From Parabacteroides sp. TM07-1AC (GTDB lineage Bacteria > Bacteroidota > Bacteroidia > Bacteroidales > Tannerellaceae), in the NCBI RefSeq assembly GCF_003480915.1, contig NZ_QUKD01000001.1, positions 620,001 to 684,000 on the forward strand: 64,000 bases of DNA. The letters run 5' to 3'. The notes under the pieces were generated by a model. The model made no database searches. It saw nothing but the letters and a program-made list of their open reading frames with translations, and was not told the DNA's origin. Below, one piece after another: positions 45,201-53,890 of this stretch. Numbering within the stretch: position 1 is the first letter of the stretch; each line of letters begins with the position of its first letter. The translations under genes were made by a program, and so were the position numbers.

Positions 45201-46540
45201 AGTTCGATATTCGATATGACTCCGTTGCGGGTGAATATGGATTTCATATCCTGTCCGCCGATGTCCAGTACGAAGGAGACTTCCGGGTCTACATATTGTG
45301 CACCGGATAAATGCGCCATCGTTTCCACGATCCCGTAATCGAGATTTAATGCCGACTTGATCAGGTCTTCCCCGTAACCTGTTGCCGCAGATGAGATAAA
45401 GCGGAATGTAACTCCTTTGTTTTTGGCTTCCTGATAAAATCCGTTCAGTCCCTCGATCACCTTCCTTAGGGAATTTCCCTGGTTGGTGCCATAAAACGTA
45501 TAAACGATATCACTGTCCGTATCCATGATTAATATTTTGGTCGTCGTGGAACCGGAGTCGATACCCAGGAAGCATTCGATATTTTTCTTCGAACCGAGTT
45601 CTGCCCGTTTTAAAGGTTTTACCTTCCGGTTCTCTTTCCAGGACTGATATTCCTCTTCACTAGCGAATAAAGCAGGTAATACATCTTTCCGTTTATGATC
45701 CTTTATTCCCAGCTTTTGTATCAGCAAGGATATGTCTTCGATCGTCTCTCCCTCCCGGTTATAAAGGGCTGTTCCCCATGCCGGAAAATACTCACTGTTT
45801 GCCGGAACGATCAGATCTGCTTCATCCAGGTTCAATAGTTCGACAAAAGAATCTCTTAATGCAGGGATAAACGTCAGCGGACCGCCTATACAAAGTATCT
45901 TCGGTTGTATATCACATCCTCGGGCAAGCGTAGTCACACTTTGCACAGCGACAGTCCGCAAGATCGACATGGATATATCAGGAACCGGCACGTTGCGGGA
46001 AATAAGGTTTTGTACGTCCGTTTTCGCAAATACACCGCAACGGGAAGCTACCGGGTATAACTTTTCATACTTCAGCGCCTGACGCCCCAGTTCTTCGACA
46101 GGAATATTCATCAGGTCGGCCATCTGGTCGATAAAAGCTCCCGTTCCGCCGGCACAGCTTCCGTTCATACGGATATCCGGTTGTTTTCCGTCTTTAAAGA
46201 ATACCATTTTGGCATCTTCACCACCCAGATCTATCAGCGTATGTGTGTCCGGATATTCTTTATCTACTACTTCTATAGATGCAACGACTTCCTGAACAAA
46301 AGGAATCCCTGTCCGTTCGGATATCCCCATGCCAGCCGATCCCGTAATGGCTATCGTAAACCGGCAATCAGAGAACAGGGAAGTGACAGTATTCAGTTCT
46401 TCAACAAATAAGGTATTAAAATCCGCCTTATGACGTCTGTAAATTTTGTAAATGATTTCATTCCGGTCATTCAAAACAACAACTTTCAATGTAGTGGAAC
46501 CGACATCGATCCCGATACTACAAACAGTATTTGGTTTCAT
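42293..46540 (-). CDS. Acyl-CoA dehydratase activase-like protein (double BadF domain), 1415 aa
   Basis: Two tandem BcrAD/BadFG ATPase domains: GIDVGSTTLKVVVL (about 9-22) with NGSCAGGTGAF (about 127), and GIDSGSTTTKILIM (about 324-337) with NEACSSGCGSF (about 445), each with an acidic phosphate loop and cluster cysteines. A DUF2229 region follows (about 680 onward), then a C-terminal part resembling 2-hydroxyacyl-CoA dehydratase subunits (NSFGCGPDSFF near 940; TQTGGQCRATNY near 1090). Such giants are thought to be ATP-dependent Fe-S activators or reductases; the substrate is unknown and no separate dehydratase is encoded nearby. Probably controlled by the TetR gene 97 bp upstream. Confidence 0.9.
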   Translation of the reverse strand: MKPNTVCSIGIDVGSTTLKVVVLNDRNEIIYKIYRRHKADFNTLFVEELNTVTSLFSDCRFTIAITGSAGMGISERTGIPFVQEVVASIEVVDKEYPDTHTLIDLGGEDAKMVFFKDGKQPDIRMNGSCAGGTGAFIDQMADLMNIPVEELGRQALKYEKLYPVASRCGVFAKTDVQNLISRNVPVPDISMSILRTVAVQSVTTLARGCDIQPKILCIGGPLTFIPALRDSFVELLNLDEADLIVPANSEYFPAWGTALYNREGETIEDISLLIQKLGIKDHKRKDVLPALFASEEEYQSWKENRKVKPLKRAELGSKKNIECFLGIDSGSTTTKILIMDTDSDIVYTFYGTNQGNSLRKVIEGLNGFYQEAKNKGVTFRFISSAATGYGEDLIKSALNLDYGIVETMAHLSGAQYVDPEVSFVLDIGGQDMKSIFTRNGVISNIELNEACSSGCGSFLQNFAATMNMGLSEFTKAACLAEYPSDLGSRCTVFMNSKVKQSLRENAALGDIAAGLAYSVIKNCLFKVLKITNLNLLGEHIVVQGGTFRNDAVYRALELLSGKSVSTTDYPELMGALGAALYARKMWQADKKPTLFTGEEVLPDVNAVDTKELQCKGCTNKCSILRFRFDNGNICYAGNKCEKVFFSKATAAEKGYNAFDRKNEILFARSGEKQTSASGLRIGIPRVLNMFENYPFWHTLLTECNLEVVLSPESTTALYQKGVGSVMSDNICFPAKLVHGHILALAEQKVDRIFYPMIVKEEKEFDSSVNSYNCPIVSGYPDVIRSSMEPEEKFGIPFDKPVVTFSNDKALEKACFTYLSSLGVSEVVFRKAFVKALKERNETKDALRDKQKALFDQAVRENKLVFVVVGRPYHTDPLIHQKVGQILSDMGVYVFTDDIFRHKESKGFGKLNIVSQWSYPNRVVQAAMEVAKLPQNVQLVQLNSFGCGPDSFFMDETGEILKQAGKNHTILRIDEIASPGSVRLRMRSLIESLKVIIPDPVTGTKTFQGYDVAYKKEDRQKTILAPWFADFISPFIPALGELAGYKIVNLPKTNTVSAEAGLVYGHNEVCYPSTLILGDIITALQSGKYDLDDVVVAITQTGGQCRATNYLAQIKSGLMNAGFSNIPVLVFAAGEVFQNDQKAFKLPVLKLMDIVVYMLLYADALQQMYSSTIIREKKKGETQHLFDFYIDRGVEAIRRNDHKALLSLLEQAVADFNGVDIYDREFTKIGLVGEIYVKYNNYGQAHITEWLRSRNMEVVTPPIIDFVMQYFVNSQANIKNGLQKDNLFKHCLNPIFWKYMNDKIRKVGGIVKSYRFHVPSKSIYVKAKYASEILDLSNQFGEGWLIAGEVASYARQGIKRVVCIQPFGCIANHIVAKGIEKRLRKFYPEMNLLYLDVDGGMAEVNLQNRLHFLMND

Positions 46541-46636
46541 ATTAAAACGATTATAATAAATCTATACGATAATCTAAATTGAGGGTTATATTATTAGTGG
46601 TTACCCTGGTATTATATATATGTAGCAGGTAGAAAC

Positions 46637-47254
46637 TTATGGTCTCAACCCGCTAAAGATCAAATCAATCACACGCTTCTTGTGTGCTGTCAGAATTTCG
46701 TTATATTCAGTTTCCGACCGGTTCGCTATCCGGATGGCCAATCCTCTGAACATAAACGGAAACACACATAACGACAAGATATTTAAACCCAGATCGATTG
46801 CCGGAATATCCTTTATCGTTCCCTTTTTCACTTCCTCAGCTATCCTTTCGGACAATCTTGTAAATATTGCCAGAGGATCACGTTCCAGCAACTTCCTGAT
46901 CAAAGTATCGGGACTCTGATTGACTTCATTCAGGATAAAAATAGGAATCTGAGGATATTCGGACAATATCTCATAATAGGTACTTATCCATGCTTCTACC
47001 ATATCGTAGAATGGCATATCCGATGTCAAAGTTGCGGAAACACGTTTAAAGAGAATTTCAAATGCTTCGTCGAATATTATCTCGAAAAGATTATACTTCG
47101 ACTCAAAATAATATTTTATGTGGGCAACATTAGTACCTGAAGCTGCCGCTATATCGCGGATACTGGTTCCGGCATAGCCATTTTTAATAAATAAGTCACG
47201 GGCTACATTCAGTATCCGGTCACTTACATCCGATGTCGATTGCTTTTTCACCAT
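46637..47254 (-). CDS. TetR-family regulator
   Basis: A 205-residue repressor-type protein: N-terminal HTH (DRILNVARDLFIKNGYAGTSIRDIAAASGTNVAHIKYYFESK, about 11-52) and an all-helical ligand domain with a DUF/YcdC-like C-terminus. It lies upstream of the dehydratase-activase gene in the same direction. Two palindromes directly in front of its start are probable operators, implying autoregulation and control of the downstream gene. Effector unknown; fatty-acid or CoA-related ligands are possible given the target, but this is inference. Confidence 0.9.
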   Translation of the reverse strand: MVKKQSTSDVSDRILNVARDLFIKNGYAGTSIRDIAAASGTNVAHIKYYFESKYNLFEIIFDEAFEILFKRVSATLTSDMPFYDMVEAWISTYYEILSEYPQIPIFILNEVNQSPDTLIRKLLERDPLAIFTRLSERIAEEVKKGTIKDIPAIDLGLNILSLCVFPFMFRGLAIRIANRSETEYNEILTAHKKRVIDLIFSGLRP

Positions 47255-47260
47255 ACTAAT

Positions 47261-47301
47261 TTAAACGATTGTTTAAGCAAACTTAAACGATCGTTTAAAC
47301 G
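47261..47301. promoter_or_regulatory. Two TetR-operator-like palindromes
   Basis: TTAAACGATTGTTTAAG (47261-47277) and CTTAAACGATCGTTTAAACG (47282-47301) share the dyad TTAAACGATcGTTTAA; the second is perfect. They lie 7-47 bp upstream of the TetR start codon. Confidence 0.75.
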
Positions 47302-47426
47302 TGGCAAAACATTTACTGTTAATAATCATCAACGCAATGACCAAACGTATCTATCTAAATACCTAATAGTTATACAGACGTATTGATTATTGCTGCACTC
47401 CTGATTTATACCTGCATCTAAAATAT

Positions 47427-48347
47427 TTACTGTTTCACCATATCTTTGTCGATACCGAATTTCTCATCCGTCTGACATTTTCCGGCAGGTTCCACATGGA
47501 CTAAAATATCATATACATTGTCTATCGAGTCTTCTATACTCTTCTCTACTTCATCGGCAATCTCATGGGCACGCATTAAAGTCATTTGCGGATCTACTTC
47601 TATATCAAGCGTAATCAGATACAGATTACCTACCATTCTCGACCGGACACGATGCGGATTACCTGCACCGGGAACTTTCTCCACAGCTTCAAATATCTTA
47701 TTATATACGTTGACATCTTTCACTCCATCCATCAGTTCGACATTGGAATCCATAAAGATACCGATAGACGATTTGATGATAAAGAGGCTGATCACCAATC
47801 CTGTGATCGAGTCGAGTATAGGCAACTTAAATATAAATGTAAATATCAACCCCAACAAGACACCGCATGAAATAACCACATCATTACGCATATTGACAGC
47901 ATTCGCGATCAGCATGGAACTGTTGATTTTCTTTCCTTGTTTATATTGGTAAGTAGACAACAAAAGTTTACCGACAATAGAAAAGACCGTAACATAGATG
48001 GCAATAGCCGATGGAATCTCTTTCGTTTCATCCGAAAAGATACTTTCAACCGACGACACCAACATCTGTGCGCCTGCATAAAAGATCACCAACGAAAGCA
48101 CCTTTGTGGCAATGCTCTCCGCTTTCTCATAACCGAACACATATTTCTTGGAAGGCGGCTTGTTCATCAAACGTGCCGTAAAGATCATAACAACAGATAT
48201 AACCACGTCGGTTGCCGAATCAATACCATCTCCTATTACAGCCAAACTCCCCGACAACAAGCCGACAACAATTTTGGATACGGACAGTATCGCGTTGCCT
48301 ATCGTACTTACCCATGAAGTTCTAATTAAGATTTTCTCTCGTGACAT
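47427..48347 (-). CDS. Cation diffusion facilitator (CDF) transporter
   Basis: A 306-residue divalent-metal efflux protein of the CDF family in the inner membrane. About six hydrophobic segments are present. Metal-site residues in TM2 appear as AVIGDGIDSATDVVIS (about 33-48) and a second pair occurs in TM5 (NAVNMRNDVVIS). The cytoplasmic domain ends with IDNVYDILVHVEP. The start MSREKILIRTSW at 48347 is preferred because the two in-frame ATGs upstream add a non-conserved tail. Metal (Zn, Fe or Mn) cannot be predicted safely. It stands between the TetR gene and a methyltransferase gene. Confidence 0.88.
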   Translation of the reverse strand: MSREKILIRTSWVSTIGNAILSVSKIVVGLLSGSLAVIGDGIDSATDVVISVVMIFTARLMNKPPSKKYVFGYEKAESIATKVLSLVIFYAGAQMLVSSVESIFSDETKEIPSAIAIYVTVFSIVGKLLLSTYQYKQGKKINSSMLIANAVNMRNDVVISCGVLLGLIFTFIFKLPILDSITGLVISLFIIKSSIGIFMDSNVELMDGVKDVNVYNKIFEAVEKVPGAGNPHRVRSRMVGNLYLITLDIEVDPQMTLMRAHEIADEVEKSIEDSIDNVYDILVHVEPAGKCQTDEKFGIDKDMVKQ

Positions 48348-48416
48348 ATTATTATTGTGAAAATAAGTGGTAAAAGTAATCATTTTTAATGATCTCACAA
48401 GGATCCCCAGACTATA

Positions 48417-49172
48417 CTAACACCGGCAAACGAATATCTGTTTTTCCGAATCATCATTAAATGCTTCCCCGTCAAATCCTCCGTATTTGTGAATAATATT
48501 AAAACCGTTCCATTCCAAATATGAATCCAATTCTTGCGGGAAAAACATTCTCATATCCAGATTTTGAATCGAATTGAACTCACCATTGATAAAGTAATGC
48601 CATTCGATTCGATTGATCTGAGTCGTATTTTCATATCGCATTGTTTGCTTTATCAATACTTCTCTTCCATCGTCTGTTGTATATGCAGCAATTTCCATCG
48701 GTTCTTTTTCACCTTCTACGATATATCGAATATTCGGATTAAAGCAATCCAACAGAAATAAACCTCCGTCTTTGAGATGATTTTTAACGACACTGAATGC
48801 CTTAAATAAATCTTCATTTTTATATAAATGATGGATTGAATTAAATGGAATAAAAATAAGGTCGTATTTTTCCTGTAAATTCAAAGTCCTGATATCAGCT
48901 TCAATAAAAGGAATTTCCAATCCTGCTTCGGATGCTTTAATCTTTGCCTGGTCAAGCATTGAAGAAGTATAATCAACCCCGGTAATATCATACCCGTCCT
49001 TTGCTATCGGAACAGTAAGCCTGCCTGTGCCGCAACAAAGTTCGAGTATTCGGGTCTCCTTACCTTTCGGCAGCCACCGTTTATAAAATTGCAAATCTGT
49101 CAGGTCGGTATTCATGCCATCATAAATATTTGCATCATAAATTAAATCGCCAACTTTATAATCACTATTCAT
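48417..49172 (-). CDS. Class I SAM-dependent methyltransferase
   Basis: A 251-residue methyltransferase. Motif I is ILELCCGTGRLTVPIAKDGYDITGVDYTSSML (about 38-69), followed by FIEADIRTLNL and DLIFIPFNSIHHL, and a C-terminal beta-rich half that may select the substrate. No signal peptide. Substrate unknown. It lies 70 bp upstream of the CDF start in the same direction, but no functional link is evident. Confidence 0.88.
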   Translation of the reverse strand: MNSDYKVGDLIYDANIYDGMNTDLTDLQFYKRWLPKGKETRILELCCGTGRLTVPIAKDGYDITGVDYTSSMLDQAKIKASEAGLEIPFIEADIRTLNLQEKYDLIFIPFNSIHHLYKNEDLFKAFSVVKNHLKDGGLFLLDCFNPNIRYIVEGEKEPMEIAAYTTDDGREVLIKQTMRYENTTQINRIEWHYFINGEFNSIQNLDMRMFFPQELDSYLEWNGFNIIHKYGGFDGEAFNDDSEKQIFVCRC

Positions 49173-49428
49173 GTATGTCCTCCAGATTTATTATTTTATG
49201 TTTTATCGATTTGACTTAAGCGATTGTAATTTTGTGGTGCTATACCGTCAAATAACTCGGCATAAAATTAGTGCTTTATTTCAAATCCCCAATAAATTAA
49301 TACATTGAGCACATCAAAATCAGTAAAATTGGTACAAACTTCCCACTTATCGTTACAACAACTTCTACAAGTCTTGGTAACTTTGTATCAATAAAAACAA
49401 ATAACTTCATCCTATAAATCAAATAGCA

Positions 49429-50256
49429 ATGAACAAGATTCTTTTAATTTCAGTATTCACCATTTTAACACTCAATGTCATGGCACAAGAAAAAATAGTA
49501 CAGACAGCAGGGCGCACCCAATTAGGCGAATTCGCACCCAAATTTGCAGAACTCAACGATGATGTCCTTTTCGGCGAAGTATGGAGCCGCACCGACAAAC
49601 TTGGTCTGCGCGACCGCAGTTTAGTGACCATCACCTCTCTCATAAGCCAGGGTATCACCGACAATTCGCTCGTTTTCCATCTTCAATCAGCAAAGAAGAA
49701 CGGTATTACCCGCACCGAGATTGCCGAAATAATCACCCACATCGGTTTCTATGCCGGTTGGCCCAAAGCGTGGGCGGCATTCAATCTGGCCAAAGGCGTA
49801 TGGGCGGAAGATTCTACCGGTGAAGACGCCAAGGCCGCTTTCCAGCGCGAAATGATTTTCCCTATCGGCGAACCCAATACTGCATATGCACAGTACTTCA
49901 TCGGTAACAGCTACCTTGCTCCCGTTTCCCGCGAACAAGTATCGATAGCCAATGTTACTTTTGAACCTCGTTGCCGCAACAACTGGCACGTACACCGCGC
50001 AAAAAGCGGCGGCGGACAGATGCTCATCGGCGTAGCCGGACGCGGTTGGTATCAGGAAGAAGGCAAGCCGGCAGTGGAGATTCTGCCTGGCACAGTAATT
50101 CATATCCCTGCTAACGTCAAGCATTGGCACGGAGCTGCAGCCGACAGTTGGTTCGCTCATTTAGCATTCGAAGTCCCCGGAGAGAATACTTCCAATGAAT
50201 GGCTCGAACCAGTGACGGATGAAGAGTATAACAAACTCGAACAGAACAAACAATAA
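49429..50256 (+). CDS. Secreted carboxymuconolactone decarboxylase/cupin fusion
   Basis: A 275-residue protein with signal peptide (ISVFTILTLNVMA, cleavage about residue 19). Residues ~30-120 are a CMD/AhpD-like domain (VWSRTDKLGLRDRSLVTITSLISQGI; the usual CxxC is absent), and ~165-245 a cupin domain with metal-binding histidines (NNWHVHRA, HIPANVKHWHG). CMD-cupin fusions are common next to AraC and AKR genes and act on unknown small molecules. A TAACTTTG -7 box lies at 49378-49385. The next AraC gene starts 4 bp after its stop, so the two form one transcript. Confidence 0.9.
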   Translation: MNKILLISVFTILTLNVMAQEKIVQTAGRTQLGEFAPKFAELNDDVLFGEVWSRTDKLGLRDRSLVTITSLISQGITDNSLVFHLQSAKKNGITRTEIAEIITHIGFYAGWPKAWAAFNLAKGVWAEDSTGEDAKAAFQREMIFPIGEPNTAYAQYFIGNSYLAPVSREQVSIANVTFEPRCRNNWHVHRAKSGGGQMLIGVAGRGWYQEEGKPAVEILPGTVIHIPANVKHWHGAAADSWFAHLAFEVPGENTSNEWLEPVTDEEYNKLEQNKQ

Positions 50257-50260
50257 ATAT

Positions 50261-51073
50261 ATGGAACAATTAGATGTATTCGATTGCTCGAATGTGCTTA
50301 TGGCGAGCTATTTCACTGACGACCGGGGATGTGCCCACGAAAACAGGGAACATACGCTTATTTATCTATGTTCCGGTGAACTGGAAATAGAGGAGCGCGG
50401 AAAGAAAACCGTTTTGCATCCGGGAGAGTGTGCTTTCATGCGGCGCGATAACCGGATGTGGTTGCAAAAAAAGGTCGAGGATGGGAAACCGTACCGTTCT
50501 GTCGTGTTGAAATTCTCAAGACCTTTTCTAAGAGAATTTTATCAGACTCTTAACCGGCAACAAATTCCGACTGATTCTAAACGCGATAAAGTAAGTCTGC
50601 GTGTATTGCCAGGCAACAGACCGGACATTCGTTCACTGTTCGAATCCATCATTCCCTATTTCGATGCAGGCGAAAAACCGTCTGAAGATGTACTGAAGTT
50701 AAAAATGATTGAGGGAGTATATGTACTACTCAATACCGACAGGAACCTTTACGCCTCGTTGTTCGATTTTGTGGAACCGTGGAAAATAGACATTCTCGAC
50801 TATCTGAATAAAAATTATATGTGCGACCTTTCGATGGATGAAATTGCAAGTTATACGGGACGTAGCTTGGCGACTTTCAAACGAGACTTCGCCAAAATCA
50901 GTGACCTGACACCACAGAAATGGATTATCAGACGTCGTCTGGAGGCTGCACATGATTTGATAAAATCAGGTAGAAAAAAAGTGACGGAAGCCTGTTTCGA
51001 TGTAGGTTTCAAAAACCTGTCTCATTTCTCCAAAATATATAAGGAAACGTATGGGGTTGCCCCATCATGGTAA
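50261..51073 (+). CDS. AraC-family transcriptional regulator
   Basis: A 270-residue regulator with an N-terminal cupin sensor (IYLCSGELEIEERGKKTVLHPGECAFMRR) and a C-terminal AraC DNA-binding domain (MDEIASYTGRSLATFKRDF; VTEACFDVGFKNLSHFSKIYKETYG). The start MEQLDVF at 50261 is chosen because an in-frame ATG 14 codons upstream lies within the preceding gene. It differs in type from the regulators at 26966 and 41376. Co-transcribed with the CMD-cupin gene; an intrinsic terminator follows. Likely targets are this unit and the AKR/flavodoxin genes downstream. Confidence 0.9.
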   Translation: MEQLDVFDCSNVLMASYFTDDRGCAHENREHTLIYLCSGELEIEERGKKTVLHPGECAFMRRDNRMWLQKKVEDGKPYRSVVLKFSRPFLREFYQTLNRQQIPTDSKRDKVSLRVLPGNRPDIRSLFESIIPYFDAGEKPSEDVLKLKMIEGVYVLLNTDRNLYASLFDFVEPWKIDILDYLNKNYMCDLSMDEIASYTGRSLATFKRDFAKISDLTPQKWIIRRRLEAAHDLIKSGRKKVTEACFDVGFKNLSHFSKIYKETYGVAPSW

Positions 51074-51136
51074 AAAACAGAGATGTATTTTCGTAAAACA
51101 CTACTTAACTAAATGAACTTTATAACAAACCCTTTT

Positions 51137-51172
51137 GAGCCTCGCAGCAAAGTCGTTGCGAGGCTCTCTTTT
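51137..51172 (+). terminator. Terminator after the AraC gene
   Basis: GAGCCTCGCA (51137-51146) pairs perfectly with TGCGAGGCTC (51157-51166), then TCTTTTT. TACCTTTG directly after it (51173-51180) is the -7 box candidate for the next gene. Confidence 0.8.
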
Positions 51173-51206
51173 TACCTTTGCCTACAGAACATTAAAACAT
51201 AAAATC

Positions 51207-52370
<1,164 letters not shown>

Positions 52371-52441
52371 AGAATCAATCCTGCAAGACTTCTCAAACTT
52401 TCAGCATTGGAATAATTGTTTAATTATAAAATAAGAATCAT

Positions 52442-53083
52442 ATGAAAAAGTACCTGTATCTACTGTTTGCCACTCTTATAGCGGTAGGATTAAATGCATG
52501 TTCTCCCGATGATAATGAACCGGACAACCCGCAGACCGAGACTCCGGAAACACCCGACAATCCGAATCCGGCCCCAACGGGCAAGACACTGATTGTATAT
52601 TACAGCTACACGAATAATATACATTCTATTATCAACGATCTGCAGACGCAAATAGAAGCCGATGTGGTAAGGGTTGAACCTACCGAAAAAGGGATAGACT
52701 ATGCCGCCAACAATTATGCGATTGGCAGTGCATTGATTCAGGCAATCCGGGATAATCCGAACGATGCGAATTCTTATCCATCTATTGAAACGACAATTGA
52801 TAACCTTTCCGATTATGACAGAATCATCATAGGCGCACCTCTCTAGTGGAGCAATATGGCTGCGCCCCTGCAAACATTCCTATTTCAATACGGCAGTCAG
52901 ATGGAAAGTAAAAATATCGGTCTGATCGTATCGAGTGCAAGCAGCGGGATCAACGGTGTCGAGTCCGATGCCAAACGGCTCATTCCGGGCGGAAACTTCC
53001 TCACACCAAGCCTGTGGATACGTTCATCTCAAACATCCAACTGTCACTCGATGATTGCCGACTGGCTGAATGAGATCAATTAA
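52442..53083 (+). pseudogene. Flavodoxin-like lipoprotein interrupted by an amber codon
   Basis: A 214-codon frame interrupted once. The first 134 codons give a lipoprotein signal with Cys20 (AVGLNACSPDD), a Pro/Glu/Thr spacer and a flavodoxin FMN loop (VYYSYTNN), ending in IIIGAPL before TAG at 52844-52846. The same frame continues WSNMAAPLQTFLFQYGSQME to the natural stop at 53083. Flavodoxins of this family read GAPxWWxNMA here, so the TAG replaces the first Trp codon (TGG to TAG, one base). Without readthrough the protein lacks half its flavodoxin fold. Confidence 0.88.
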
Positions 53084-53190
53084 ACAGCAGATAATGATAA
53101 CACCTCTTTTTATGGGCGGTATCGGCATGCAGGAAGTACAGCGAGCGACAATTGCACAGTTAGAAAATCCTCTTCCCGTGCAAGATGCTC

Positions 53191-53316
53191 TGTCCTTTAA
53201 ATGACAGTGTCTTGTCATACTGATGGAAATGTTTTGCCATAGTGATGGCAAGAGTCTGCCAAAGGCATGGCAGAACTCTGCCACTACGATGGCAGTGGCC
53301 TGCCATGCCTATGGCA
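53191..53316. repeat. Six-unit, 22-bp-period array of short palindromes
   Basis: Units of 16 bp start at 53191, 53213, 53235, 53257, 53279 and 53301, each followed by a 6-bp spacer. The last four have the form TGCCA-N6-TGGCA exactly; the first is TGTC..TGACA-like and the second degenerate. Centres and spacers differ from unit to unit. The dyad around the fourth unit (53257) extends into its spacers (AGAGT..ACTCT). It lies between the flavodoxin pseudogene and the 3' end of the DUF6078 gene, starting 18 bp beyond that gene's stop codon. Confidence 0.85.
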
Positions 53317-53333
53317 AAAGCCTTTCCCCGTTA

Positions 53334-53768
53334 CTACCATGCATAATCTTCTACATAAGCATCAAACTTCGGTGGTTCATCAATTCCACATCGTACCAGA
53401 ATGCGCTGTATCTCTTTTTGTTCGGCAGGAGAAAGTAAACGTTCGCCTTTACGAACCCGATAGTAAGTTCTTTCACTGAAAAGGTTTCTCAAACGAGAGA
53501 TGACGCTTTTCATCTGTGCGTAAGGCAGGTTATCCAACAAACGTGTAAAGCCTTTGGCATAAATAACTTTCACGTCAGGACGATAATGCGGACACTCCCC
53601 CTCCAGTGTAACCTGGTATTTGGGACTAATAATCATCCAACGCTCGACGCTGTCCGAAATATCCTGTTCTGCTAACTGTCGCAAACAAGTAGAGACTTTG
53701 GGGCACTCCCGTTTAAGGCATAAAGCATAGTTGAAGGGAATTTCCGGGAAAAGATGTTTTTCTTCCAT
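53334..53768 (-). CDS. DUF6078 family protein (second copy)
   Basis: A 144-residue paralogue of the protein encoded at 24635-25069. It shares CLKRECPKVSTCLRQ (about residues 17-31), the later Cys (GECPHYRP), LSPAEQKEI and the aromatic C-terminus YVEDYAW. The regular cysteines suggest a metal or redox site. Function unknown. The palindrome array lies just downstream of its stop, and a motif shared with the AKR promoter region (53842-53873) lies upstream of its start. Confidence 0.8.
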   Translation of the reverse strand: MEEKHLFPEIPFNYALCLKRECPKVSTCLRQLAEQDISDSVERWMIISPKYQVTLEGECPHYRPDVKVIYAKGFTRLLDNLPYAQMKSVISRLRNLFSERTYYRVRKGERLLSPAEQKEIQRILVRCGIDEPPKFDAYVEDYAW

Positions 53769-53841
53769 ACTAGTGATAAGTGTTTATTGTGTTAGTTTTC
53801 GATATAAGATTAATCAAACCAATCGTGTAAATGTAAGCATT

Positions 53842-53873
53842 CTTTTGGTGTAAACAGAGTGATTCCGGCAAAA
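53842..53873 (+). promoter_or_regulatory. Motif shared with 57614-57646
   Basis: CTTTTGG-TGTAAACAGAGTG followed by ATtCCGgCAAAAA; it differs from the second copy by one inserted base and two substitutions in 33 bp. It lies 74 bp upstream of the DUF6078 start (on the opposite strand). A regulator-binding site or a shared promoter fragment is possible. Confidence 0.5.
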
Positions 53874-53890
53874 AGAAAGAAAACGATATT

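Noticed and set aside
53094..53204. Small 36-codon frame (MITPLFMGGIGMQEV...) before the palindrome array
   Set aside because: It runs into the first array unit and has no recognised family or start signal; possibly a relic, but not supportable as a gene.
53191..53316. The 22-bp array as a CRISPR array
   Set aside because: Period is too short, no constant repeat, only dyad arms are conserved, and no cas genes are nearby.
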